Shown here one piece after another: positions 42,401 through 54,359 of a stretch of DNA of 64,000 bases (positions are counted from its first letter, which is position 1; each line of letters starts with the position of its first letter). Under the pieces are notes generated by a model. It did not search any database. It was not told where the DNA came from and saw only the letters and a list, made by a program, of their open reading frames with translations. Source of the stretch: Paramecium octaurelia (lineage: Eukaryota > Ciliophora > Oligohymenophorea > Peniculida > Parameciidae); assembly GCA_905182995.1 (NCBI GenBank), contig CAJJDP010000004.1, forward strand, positions 310,001 to 374,000, written 5' to 3'. The translations under genes were made by a program, and so were the position numbers.

Positions 42401-45400
42401 AATGTCCTGAAAGATGTTTAACATGTAAGAGTGAATATGAATGTTCTAAATGTGAAAGTCCATACTTTTTATTTAATGGTTCCTGTGTTGTGCATTGCCC
42501 ATTATAATTACCATATGAAGATATTAATAATGGCCAATGTGTCTCTGTTTGTCCACCAGAAGCATATGAGAGAGGATATGAATGTGTAAAAGAATGTGAT
42601 TTAATCATTTACTAAAAATAATGTATTTAAACATGCCCTACTGGATATTATGGTAATGATTTTTGTAGGCCATGTCGATTAGAATGTAAAGCATGTTCAA
42701 GTTTTGAAGTTTGCACTGAATGTAATGATAACTTTTTCCTTGAATTTAATTAATGTGATACATTATGTACAAAAATTAAGGATTTAAAATCAAAATCATG
42801 TATTGATTCATGTAACTAATTACTATATAAAAATGTTTGTTATGAAACTTGTCCTTAGAACACTTATGAAAATATAAATGAATGTGTCTTAAGTTGTAAT
42901 GATGGCTATTATGGTTCTCAAGACTTTAAATGTCTAAAGTGTCCTTAATAATGTAGAACTTGCACTAATGCTTTATAATGTACTAAATGCAATATTGGAT
43001 ATTTTCTACATAATAAGCAATGTTTGGACTAGTGTCCAGGATAATTTTTTTCGAACCCTTTACTTAATGAATGTTCGACGAAGTGTCCTTAAACTACATT
43101 TATATTTTAAAATTCATGTCTGTTTGAATGTCCAACTGAATATTTAAATGATATGGAAAATTATAAATGTGTGAATAGTTGTGGATCTTAATAATATTTA
43201 AGTAAAAAGAACTGTTTAAGATGTGCAATAGAATGTGAATCTTGTACTGGCAGAGGAAATAATAATTGTATCAAATGTGCAAGTGGGTTTACATTAACTG
43301 AAGATGGACTTTGCTTAGGTAGTTGTAAAGATGGATATTATCAGTCAGATAGTTCATGTCAAAAATGTCTACATAAATGCTAAACTTGTGAAAATGGAAC
43401 TGATTGTACTAAATGTAGAGGTACTAATCGAAATGCTCAAGATTGTTCTTGTTCAAAAGGATATTATGATGATGAATACTAGGATGATTGTAAAAAATGT
43501 CCTTGTGATGAATGTACTGCTGGTGATAACTGTCTTATATGCAGAAACAATTTATAAGTTCCAAAATGCTCTTGTGATCGAGTCCTTAATGATGATTGGT
43601 GTATAACATGTCAAGTAGCAAAAGTCAATATCTATTACACTGATGATCTTAACGAAATAATTGTTTATTTTGGATATTTGATTTCTGTTGATTTAATTAA
43701 TCCCTTTTAACCTTCAGATTGTTCTTTATGGTTTGATAATTCTGAAATCTTTGGTTAAAATGCTTAATGTNTGAAAGTCCATACTTTTTATTTAATGGTT
43801 CCTGTGTTGTGCATTGCCCATTATAATTACCATATGAAGATATTAATAATGGCCAATGTGTCTCTGTTTGTCCACCAGAAGCATATGAGAGAGGATATGA
43901 ATGTGTAAAAGAATGTGATTTAATCATTTACTAAAAATAATGTATTTAAACATGCCCTACTGGATATTATGGTAATGATTTTTGTAGGCCATGTCGATTA
44001 GAATGTAAAGCATGTTCAAGTTTTGAAGTTTGCACTGAATGTAATGATAACTTTTTCCTTGAATTTAATTAATGTGATACATTATGTACAAAAATTAAGG
44101 ATTTAAAATCAAAATCATGTATTGATTCATGTAACTAATTACTATATAAAAATGTTTGTTATGAAACTTGTCCTTAGAACACTTATGAAAATATAAATGA
44201 ATGTGTCTTAAGTTGTAATGATGGCTATTATGGTTCTCAAGACTTTAAATGTCTAAAGTGTCCTTAATAATGTAGAACTTGCACTAATGCTTTATAATGT
44301 ACTAAATGCAATATTGGATATTTTCTACATAATAAGCAATGTTTGGACTAGTGTCCAGGATAATTTTTTTCGAACCCTTTACTTAATGAATGTTCGACGA
44401 AGTGTCCTTAAACTACATTTATATTTTAAAATTCATGTCTGTTTGAATGTCCAACTGAATATTTAAATGATATGGAAAATTATAAATGTGTGAATAGTTG
44501 TGGATCTTAATAATATTTAAGTAAAAAGAACTGTTTAAGATGTGCAATAGAATGTGAATCTTGTACTGGCAGAGGAAATAATAATTGTATCAAATGTGCA
44601 AGTGGGTTTACATTAACTGAAGATGGACTTTGCTTAGGTAGTTGTAAAGATGGATATTATCAGTCAGATAGTTCATGTCAAAAATGTCTACATAAATGCT
44701 AAACTTGTGAAAATGGAACTGATTGTACTAAATGTAGAGGTACTAATCGAAATGCTCAAGATTGTTCTTGTTCAAAAGGATATTATGATGATGAATACTA
44801 GGATGATTGTAAAAAATGTCCTTGTGATGAATGTACTGCTGGTGATAACTGTCTTATATGCAAAAACAATTTATAAGTTCCAAAATGCTCTTGTGATCGA
44901 GTTCTCAATGAGGATTGGTGTATAACATGTAAAGTAGCAAAAGTCAATATCTATTACACTGATGATCTTAACGAAATAATTGTATATTTTGGATATTTGA
45001 TTTCTGTTAATTTAATTAATCCCTTTTAACCTTCAGATTGTTCTTTATGGTTTGATAATTCTGAAATCTTTGGTTAAAATGCTTAATGCTATTTATCTTG
45101 GAATAGATATGCAGTTCATATAACATTAAAGCCATATGCATCTGTAAATATTGGAGATCAGTTGAGTTTTAAAACCTCATTCTATAGAGATGTAGATCAA
45201 GGAATTTGTGATGGGTAATTTATAGAATAATTTATTGAAAACAAAGTTAAAGAACCTAAAAGTCTGTATAAACCATATATTCTTTTTGATATTCCTTCTT
45301 TTGTTAGTACTTGTAAAACAATATATATCAAATAAATTCTATTTGAAGGTACTGGTTAGAAAATTTAAAACGTTCTATCTTGGACACTTAAAGAAATGAA

Positions 45401-48400
45401 GGATGAAGAATAGTATTTATAAATGGATGCATTTTTGGATAATAAACTCAATGAAATTACAATTCCAATTAGAACATTATAACCAAATGTGACATATACA
45501 ATCACAGCTAAATATGTTAATTTCTTGCAAAGAGTGAATTTCACCACTTTTACATTCACAACTCTTCCAATACAAGCTCCTTATGTATTTTTATCATATG
45601 AACCTCTAATAGCTAGAGTGTATATATTTGATTGTCATGTCTCGTACTCGGATATGAAAAATGAATTTAATGTTGCTATTGAAATAACAGATGGTAAAAA
45701 TAAAACATATATCTCGTTAACATAATAAATAAATCCAATTTATGAAATTCCACTAAATGAATCTCTACTTCCTAAAGAAACTCCTTTACTATTTACTGCT
45801 TCAACAGGAAGTTCTATTATAATAGAAACTATTTATCTAAAATCAAAACTAATTGATATTAAATTTTTATAAAAAGATAGATTTATTGGTTTAGATAATC
45901 AAATTAATGCAAGAGGATTTGATAGAAATATATAAGATGAAATTTTGAGCACAATGGGAATTAATTATGAATGGCAATGTAATAACTTATTTAATTTATA
46001 ACCTTGTAAAACTGATGAGAACTAAATTATGCAATTTCCTTCTAGAAGAGTAGTCAATATTTTTGCTGATAGTTAAAATACAACTTTAGTGTTCTTTGCA
46101 AAAGCATCGAAAGTAGATAGATGGGCAGTCAAAGAATAGTTAATAGTAATCACAGATTTTAATATCGAAGAAGAATTTTATATCAATAATAATGATCCTT
46201 AAAATTCCATTAATGCAAATGATGAAGTAACAATCTTAATAAAAAAATAATAAAAGTATGCCTTTATTATTCAATAACACAAAATTTTATTGTCCATGAA
46301 AATATCAAGTTTGTCATTAAAATTTAGATTGGCTGGTTTAACTACTGATTATAACAGTCCTGTCTACATCTATTTGGTACCAGGCAATGAATCAATCGCT
46401 TTCAAATTGAATGATCCTCCTCAACAAGTTGATTTTCAGATAGAACCATTGATTGGAGAATCTCTAGAGTATTTTAATTACACTTTAACAAATCTTTAGG
46501 CTGGAAATTCAATAAGCATCTATTATTATTTTGAAAATTTCATTCTTGAAAGCGATGTAAGTACATAATCTGTAATTCATGGAATACCATTAATCGCAAA
46601 CTCAAATGAGACTTTTGGATAATTTTAGTTGCCAAGTGGAATTACTAATAATTCAATTTAAGTTCTATGTGAGGTATCATCTTCTTATGGAGCTAAATCT
46701 TATTTGAAGCAAGAAGTTTATGTAGTGAGGAAAAATTATGAATTGCAATAATTATACAAATCCTTCAATAATAAAACAAATTTAGAAAATCTATAAAGTC
46801 TTCATACAATGATTGCACTAATATAGTTAGAAGAACAGTAGGTTTGCTTGAAATAATGCTCAGGTGTTGGAACATGTGTAAATAATAAATGTTAATGCCC
46901 ACCTGGTTATTACTTTGCTGACTGTAGTGGAAATTAAGAGTAATAAACACAATTCAATGATTTTATGACCAATACAATGTCATCTTTGGTTAAAATACCT
47001 ATCGCAAATAATGATGATATGAAATTATTTAGTCAATCTCTCTACTTTTTAACATAATTTAGTACTAATAATACATTAAGCGTAGAAGATTGCTCCAATG
47101 TTTTGCAATAATATATAAAGAATACAAATTCTAGATTAGAATAGATAAATTAGTATTCAATAAATTTATAATATTAATCAACCGATGATTTTAACTACTC
47201 TTAAATAGATATTCGTTCTTTAGTAAATAAAAACGATTTACACACAGCCCTTAAAAGTACTGTTTTTATGTGGGAAAAGACTTTATTTACTTCAGGATCA
47301 AATGTCTATTAATTATAAAATCATCTCAACAATTTGATAAATAACATCATTGAATTATCTATCTTCTCTTTAAGCCCTAATGATAAAATAGACTATTCAA
47401 TAGATACTGCATCTATAACTATTTAAAAATCTTAAAACCTTCCATATAACTCGAGTAGAATGTTAGAAGAAATCAATAGTTAGAAATCAGCAAGTTATGA
47501 TATAGTTTATGCAATTTACATAAGAAACTTTTATGCCTTTGATGGTTACTTCCCATACCCTTAACAAATTTACCCACTATATGATTATTAAATCAGATAG
47601 TCAAGTCGAAAAGAAAATATAGAGTTAGATTAGCCAATCTCATATCGATTCGGAATTCAAAATGATACTACTAATTTAGTTTGCTTATAAAGAAATGCTA
47701 AGACCTATGAATGGTTTGATTAAAATTGCACCCTCTCTGAAATTAATTCAACTTACTATTGTAATTGTACAACTCTCTCTCCTACAACAATTTGTAATGA
47801 CTATGATTTTCTTTACCGAGGTTCTTCAGAATTTAGGATAAATCTTCCAAACATCTTTTATATCATTTATATTGCTTAATTAATAATTTTAGGAATATTT
47901 GTGTGCAAATCAAAAAAATAAAATACTGAATAATAATCAGAAAAGACAAAATTCGGCCATGTTATGAAATTAACTAGAAAGAGCAAAGTGAACATTGTTG
48001 GTAGCAAAGTTTATCAAGTTGAACAAGAGAAGGAACCTGGAGAATTAATATAGCCATAAATCAATAATTAAGATAAGAAAAAAAATGATAAATTTCATTT
48101 TAATCATTTCTGGGTAATTAATTTATGCTTATATTTAGAAATACCATTGCTTATCATAGTTGATATTTAAATAATTAACTTACATTAGCCCATTTATGAG
48201 ATCACTTTTAATATTAATAAGATGGAATTCTGCAGTGATTATTGGAGAAATATTAAGTTTTTTTTAATTTGACTTCTAAGTATCTATCTGGATTATATTT
48301 GCATCAATAATCCTGATGAGAATTAGTGAAAATATCCTAAAAGTATATATAATTCTAATTTTAGAAATAAGTAAAGTATTTTTTTGTCATGAAACAAAGT

Positions 48401-48684
48401 ATTCTGATGATATTAATTAAAGGTTTTATACTACTAATCTTGTTGTTCACAATATTAAGTGGAATATATCTTTATTTTATGATAGCTAACTAAACAAATT
48501 TGGTATTTAATCTAATTTTATGTAGATACTTTCTTATTTCATAGCAATATTAATAGATATCCTTCTGCTTGATATCATCATATTTAGCTCTCAAAGATTT
48601 TTAGGGGAAAATAAAAAGAAGAACTTAAGAAAATCGATCAAAGAACTGAAATAAATTGCAAAAATTCAAAAGTAAGTCAATTGA
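36441..48684 (+). CDS. Giant cysteine-rich receptor-like membrane protein 3
   Basis: ATG 36441 (a second ATG follows directly) starts a signal peptide (MMYLVFSILSYVNSQT). Introns: 36547-36572, 36746-36769, 37042-37064 (ends AAG), 48114-48138, 48343-48364 and 48503-48525. Parts follow the family order: LamG/ConA-like region with LMFWVQPRN and IGFGVN, furin-like cysteine repeats, REJ-like region (W-x-C...PC near 45970-46015), EGF-like CSGVGTC...CPPGYYFADC (46859-46927), GPS-like W...C...YCNCTTLSP (about 47705-47780), about five membrane segments and a basic tail. The N at 43771 joins a 1319-bp duplicated block and shifts the frame as assembled. Without it the gene spans 10,925 bp and encodes 3,593 residues. 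The 3' half is nearly identical to copy 1, the 5' half is not, which points to gene conversion or a recent partial duplication. Confidence 0.8.
42202..45089 (+). repeat. Contig-join duplication within the third giant gene
   Basis: The block 43772-45089 repeats 42453-43770 (offset 1319 bp) across a single N at 43771. The left block, 42202-43770, also matches 12006-13574 of the first giant gene at an offset of 30,196 bp and stops at exactly the same base (…AATGCTTAATGT). The right copy differs from the left at a few bases near its end (for example around 44862 and 44900), where it becomes specific to this gene. A scaffold artefact over a paralogue-shared block is the simplest reading. Confidence 0.85.
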
Positions 48685-49640
48685 TTTTATCATTAAAATC
48701 AAGAATATGATTTTATTTAAGTAGTACATAGTTTAATCTTTATGTCTATTATATATTTTTTATGATATTCCTATTAATAAATAGTTATCAATTCTAATTT
48801 GATGTTTTCAAAATACAAGACTCACTTTGCAATAAATTCTTTATTTAATTTATTCCTTTTCAATATTATAAGCTACATAGTTTATTTTGATTGCTTATTA
48901 TAATTATATTTATCATAAAGTCCAGTCTTTAGTTATTTCTATATATCTAATTAGAAAAGAACTTTTTGTTACCGAATATATCAATGTTTATTTTCTAGAA
49001 TTTACTAAAACTGTAAATTTTATATTATCTTATATTTCTGCATTAATAGGATCTATGTTATTAACTTAAATCTTTTTTTATTTTAATTAAATTGGATTTT
49101 ACTTCTACTATAGTTTATGATTGATTAATCAAGATTATGAGTTGTATTAAAACCTTAAGACTTAAAAATTAAAAAACCAAATGAATCAGAATCAAAATAA
49201 GAGATTATTTAAATGTATAGAAAAGATTATATTTGACATATCTTTTCAGATGATAAAGTCGAATATTTTATCAATAATAATCTTTAAGTAAAGCAGTTGC
49301 AAATGAGATATCTAAGAAGGTTCTCACTATTTATAAATATGGACTATGATTATTTAATCTAGCATTTTACTCTTATAATTCATAATAAAGAGTAAATTAT
49401 CAGATAGAGTAATAGAGAAGAAAAATGGATTAACTTACTATATATTTGAATAGAGCTTAAATTTATTAGCTTAATCTCAATTATATATAATAAATATGGA
49501 AGCAATTGAAATAATTTTGTTTCAATCCAAAACTCATTTATAATAAATTAATCTAATATCTAAATCTTGATAAAAATATGGATTTCTAAATTAAAATATA
49601 TCTGCTATTTAAATACCAAATTTTACAGAATATCAATACA
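48685..49640. other. Intergenic, no convincing gene
   Basis: About 950 bp between two genes that converge. Plus-strand frames at 48803-49160 and 49181-49570 are open and partly natural (for example FKTHFAINSLF-like and DRVIEKKNGLTYYIFEQ), but they compete in several frames and need unsupported introns. I see no reliable gene. Confidence 0.4.
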
Positions 49641-51038
49641 TCATGGTTAATTCAATCTTGATTTCCTTTCTCTTCTTTCAGGAACTCCGTTTTTTTCTGG
49701 AATCTCTTTATCTCTCTATCCAAAATAATATATTTCCTCCTCATCTTACTAGTTTGTTTCCTATTTAAAGTAAGAATTGCCATTATGCAAAAATTGTTAA
49801 GATTGTTATTTTTTATGTTAAAAGTCTCTTTTTTATAAATTTGGTTAATTATTTGTTCTCATGGTTTCATTCTAAAATCTATTATTATTTTATCTATAAT
49901 TATAATTATCTTTATTTGTATTATGATTCTTATTTTGGTAATTAGAATAATTTGAATCTCCATTATTATTTTTATTTTTATAATCATGAGCGGATTATTG
50001 TTTCTACATCCTATCTGATTCTATATTGTAATCAATTTAATAACGATCATTTCTTTTATCTTAATAAATACTCTTTTGATTTTGAAAATTTTATTATTAG
50101 GATGATTATTCAATAAATGGATTTTTAATTAGATTATTGGATTTTTAACTTTAAAACTATTAAGCCCTGCTTCGATTATCTTCGTTCGACCTATTTAAGA
50201 TTCTTTTAGCATTGTGATTATTATTACTAAAATTATTTTAATTAGTTTCTTAATACCTATTGTAATTAGATTTAGTTGATTAATTTAAACGAATTCTAGG
50301 ATCAGGATTATTAAAGTTTCCATTTGAGTGATGTTAATGATAATTTTATCTTCCATTCTATCCAAAATTTGAATAACTTTCATTATAAGCATGATTGTTT
50401 TTTGATTTTTTATTATAAATCCTACCTTCATTTTTGTTTTCTTAATAATTTGATCTTCTAAAGTTTTCACTTTTAACTCTTTATCTACTTGTATATTGGT
50501 CCTCTTAATGACCTGTTTAGTAATTTCTTTTTTGAAAGAAAATTTGGTGTAATTACATATTATTTTCTTAAACAAACCTTTGAAATACTTACTAGTGTTC
50601 TTTCAAAGTTGAAGAAGGTTAATTGAATTTGTTAACTTAACTTTAATCATCCTATTTTTAATGTGTTGAAGGGTTTTTGAAATCCTAGTAAGAATTTTTT
50701 TAGTATGGGTTTTAGTCCTTAAACTATCTGTTTCTTTCACTCTACATCCCATGCTAAAAAATGGTTTCAGGGTAATAAATGTTTCTGCCAGTTTCCATTA
50801 TTCTTTTATTCATATCATATTTGGTGTATTTCCCCTCACTTACAAATACCCATCCAGCAGGGTTTCCATCTTTTTAATAATAGCAGCCATTAAAATCTGC
50901 CCACCCATCAACTTTATCTAAAATATAGACTTCATTTGGATTTTCTAAGTAAAATCCGTTCTTAACTTCGCTGTAATATTAAAATTTAAAAGGATTATGT
51001 TCAGGAAATTTTGGAATAAAATCCAATTATTTATTCAT
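49641..51038 (-). CDS. Asn/Gln-rich protein with a short ordered N-terminus
   Basis: A single uninterrupted frame of 465 codons under the TGA-only code, ending with TGA at 49641-49643. Residues 1-100 look folded, with a Gly/Trp/Tyr-rich stretch (VDGWADFNGCYYQKDGNPAG) and a following WVFVSEGKYTKYD. From about residue 110 on, the protein is low-complexity and disordered, dominated by Asn, Gln, Ser and Tyr with scattered Arg (NNHNAKRILNRSNEDNRSRA). The C-terminus is charged (KEIPEKNGVPERRERKSRL). An upstream in-frame ATG at 51098 would add 20 residues. There is no signal peptide. N/Q-rich tails are common in RNA-binding or condensate proteins, but no domain is recognised here. Confidence 0.8.
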
Positions 51039-51898
51039 TAAAATTAATAGAATAGGGTTTGTAATAACTTTCTTAGAAACTATAATCCTAATTTACATTC
51101 TAACTTAATGCATCAAATTGATAATAAGAGCGGTCCTACTTAAATTATTAAGGAGATACAATCATACGATCTATTGATAAAGGTGTCTTATAATATCCAA
51201 ATAAATAATGAATCAATAATAAAATGAGCTTTAAGCAGTTAACATAGATGAAAACAATTAATTCTTTAAATTGGTAAATAACTAAAAAAATCTGATAAGT
51301 CTATGATATTTAATCAACAAAATACAAAATACGTAATTATATCTACTACTTATATGCAATGAACTAAAAAATTAAATAAGGATTGTCTAATCTGAAAGAA
51401 GGGATATTATTTTAAAATTAAATATTGTTTAACCATGAAGTTTAAAAAAAAACTAACAAAAATTTTTTATTCAAAAGAATAAAATATTGTTCATTAGATA
51501 TTTTTAATAAAAGCGGACTAAAATAGAAATAATAGATCATAAAGTGACTTACTTAATTTAAATGAATAAAATAAAAGTTTAGTATCCAGTATGAAATTCT
51601 GTCAATTTATTTTACTTCTTTCGAAAAAATCAAGTTTAAGTCATTAAAACTTGAAATATTTTATCTTAAAAGGGCAATACTATAAAGCATCAAATAAATA
51701 GGACTTATTAATTCATTTATTCTATTTAAATTTTATTTATGTAGCAGATCTATTGTTTTATTTTTATAATCTATACTTCTATAAAGAAATCTTTATAAAT
51801 CAAGTTGTGCAACATTATTTGAAGAAAATTTACTTATATTATAATACAAAAAGTAAATTGCGAATAATTAAGAAATATTTTATATTTATAATTAATCA
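51039..51898. other. Intergenic, no gene seen
   Basis: 860 bp of very AT-rich DNA downstream of the crystallin-like gene and upstream of the Asn/Gln-rich gene, both on the minus strand. Short open frames only. Confidence 0.5.
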
Positions 51899-52877
51899 TC
51901 ATTATCTAATTCTTAGATTTGATGTTAAAATACTTTGATTTGGATCTTGATTCTAAATTTATTTTGTTTATCTCCCTCTTAATTAGGCAAACGATATTGC
52001 TTTTGTTAAACATTTCTGACTTTCTTAGTATGTAACTTCTTATCCTTAATAATTTTCTTCTGAATATATTGTCATTTAGTATCCTTCAGGTAAATAGATA
52101 GACTTTATATCATATTAGAAATCCCTAAAATTTCGCTTAATTTTACTCAACTTCCTTCAAAGATTCGCAAATTGGTAAACTTTCTCCTTAGAAATCACAA
52201 TTTGAATAAATGACAATACAATCTTCTTATTTCTCTTAAACACTTATGTTTGCTTAATTGTCATCTTATTCTGCTATATCTAAAGCTCTAAATTTATGAA
52301 ATTATTTACAAGTATGTTCTCATACCATCATATGAATCAATTTAATTTCCTAATGAATCATAAACTTAGTTTTCATTTCGAATAGGCCTTAAGTTTAAAT
52401 ATAAAACACTTACAATTCTAAACTAGCTGATAAATAATGATTATCATTATCTTAATCTTTTGATTCTTCTTAAACTTATGTATCTTCAGGAAATTCATAA
52501 GGGAGAGAATTTTCCATATCTAACATTGTATCAATTTCTGCATCTGTTGAAACTAATTATTGTGCCCCTTCTTATGTAGAAGCCTATAAATTGTTGGAAT
52601 CATCACTAATAGTTATTTAGCTATTAGAATTTTCATCTTAATTATTTTAGTCAAGTGGCTCAGATTTTATATTTTAGGTGTTATCAGCTTAATTTGATAC
52701 AAAATGGCCGTCAATATCAATATAGCCTTATAATTGCTAATGTTATTCAATTTATTGTGATTCTTCGTTTTTAGTTTCATAAACTAATGTAGGAATTGGA
52801 TTTTCTTAGATTTCATTTAACGCCTAATTTTAAGAGAATGCTAAGCCAATGAAGAGTGCTATTAGAACTATTTTCAT
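51899..52877 (-). CDS. Secreted protein with C-terminal beta/gamma-crystallin-like domain
   Basis: Four exons around introns 52388-52413 (26 nt, ends AAG), 52288-52309 and 52125-52146 (both TAG) encode 302 residues. It begins with a signal peptide (MKIVLIALFIGLAFSQ). Residues about 20-190 are acidic and polar, rich in E, D, N, Q and S. The C-terminal part has two Greek-key signatures: CIVIYSNCDFQGESL and, after DIKSIYLPEGY, MTIYSEENYQGQEV. Both match the Y-x4-[FY]-x-G pattern of beta/gamma-crystallins. Family knowledge: Tetrahymena dense-core granule (mucocyst) proteins of the Grt/Igr group carry such C-terminal domains, so a regulated-secretory-granule role is a reasonable inference. Its start is 38 bp from the end of the upstream minus-strand gene at 52916. 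The divergent gene at 54360 encodes a related protein. Confidence 0.85.
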
Positions 52878-52915
52878 TAAAATAAAAATTATATATAATA
52901 AAGATAAAACGGATA

Positions 52916-53940
52916 TCATTTACTTAATTTAATTATCTCTTCTTCGATATCATTAAAACATTCTTAAATCTATTATTTCATTGATCTTAATCTTAACAAT
53001 TTATCACCATCTACATTATTTTGTAATTAATTTTGCATTTTATTTCTTAAAGTTTATATGACATCCAAATCTTAATTCAATTTTTACATGGATCTTTAAC
53101 TATTTTGATAACTCAAATCTTGGACACTGCTGGTCAACTTGTCTTTTGCTGTTTAAATTCTTTTCAAGAATCTGTAAACATATTTTCTTAATATATTACT
53201 TTTGCATTTCTTGAATTTCATGTTATATATTAGATATTTCATCTGTAACATATTCTTAATAGTACTAATCGAATGTCTTGTTTTCATTTTGACAACTATT
53301 TTAAATCTCTTCTTTTTAAATTTATTTAATTCTTTTATCTATTTGACATAATGATGCTTTTAACGAAATTTCTTAATAATCTTCAAAATTTTGTGTGCTG
53401 TATTAGTTATTTTAATAAATCTTTTCATCTTTATTGTAAATTCCGTGCTGTTACTTTTATTTAATGGATTCATAAAAATCTTTATTGGAATAAAAATACT
53501 ATTAAGACAATGATTAATCTGTTAAGGATAATTTAAATATATCATCAACGGTATCAGAATCTTGTTTACCAGAAAATTCCTATAAAAAAGGTTTTTTAAT
53601 GGATCGCTAATTCTATATCTGATGAGTGTCGTAATAATTGTTTTTACTAATAAACACTCTGTAATCTTAATCTTCAGAATAATTGCCATGTTAGATGAGA
53701 CTAGATTATCTTTTATCTTCATATATTGATTCAGCAGTCTGGCAATCTGGATTAATCTTAGAAGAAGAAACAGATTTCAGAGTTTATACTTTTTGATTAT
53801 TCATCATCATATCTAACTTTTATCGTATTTTAAATGAATTATACTTTTATTTACTCAATAGTATTTAAATGTTTCCTCAGTTCCAATTTTCCACATCTAC
53901 ATCTATTTAACCAGTCTTGAATTTCTCTATTTGTTTTCAT
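52916..53940 (-). CDS. Coiled-coil protein, unknown function
   Basis: Three exons around introns 53817-53844 (28 nt, ends AAG) and 53172-53199 (28 nt, ends CAG) give 322 residues. The N-terminus (REIQDWLNRCRCGKLELRKH) is short and basic with a C-x-C pair. A Ser/Asp/Gln-rich middle follows. The last 130 residues are a strong coiled coil (EMQKFLKRIQTAKDKL, then KLNQDLDVIQTLRNKMQNQL and an acidic end EEEIIKLSK). No membrane segment or signal peptide is seen. The first intron is required to leave a frame that otherwise hits TGA. No family is recognised. The next minus-strand gene starts 38 bp downstream, so the two may share a very short intergenic region. Confidence 0.75.
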
Positions 53941-54359
53941 TTTTTAACGTAACAATTATTTAATAATTATATATATTATTTTATTATCCATAAGTAAATA
54001 AGATTAATTTTGATATAACTATATATGCTGATAAGTAATCAACATTGATCAAGTTGGTGTTACAGTATTCCGTTGCACCTATTTAATAATTGGTTCTCAT
54101 TAATTTATTATAATTTTTATATATTTATTCATCATTAATTCTTGATTATCCAAACTAATTCTTGAATTTTAGCTAATTTATGAACGATTATTTTATTACA
54201 GTTAACCCTTAAAATTTCAATATTCAAGAATTCTGTTATATCAAAAATAAACAAATGCAATGAAAGGTTCTTTGAGCGGTATCTATAAATACATATTTGA
54301 TTGACTTCTAACAAATTCATCACTCAAAATTCATATATTATAAATCCGTTTTTATTAAT
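53941..54359. other. Intergenic, divergent upstream regions
   Basis: 419 bp of AT-rich DNA between two divergent genes. No promoter motif, RNA or repeat can be named. The open frame on the minus strand at 54135-54323 has unnatural composition. Confidence 0.5.

Noticed and set aside
41000-45000. Regularly spaced repeats that might suggest a CRISPR-like or satellite array
   Set aside because: The periodicity comes from degenerate cysteine-rich protein repeats, and the exact copies are explained by contig joins.
48803-49580. Plus-strand frames resembling a small membrane or helical protein
   Set aside because: Several frames are open at once, and no intron set gives one continuous model.
50285-50575. 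Lys/Ile-rich minus-strand frame
   Set aside because: It lies in a shifted frame within the Asn/Gln-rich protein gene, which is open through the whole stretch.
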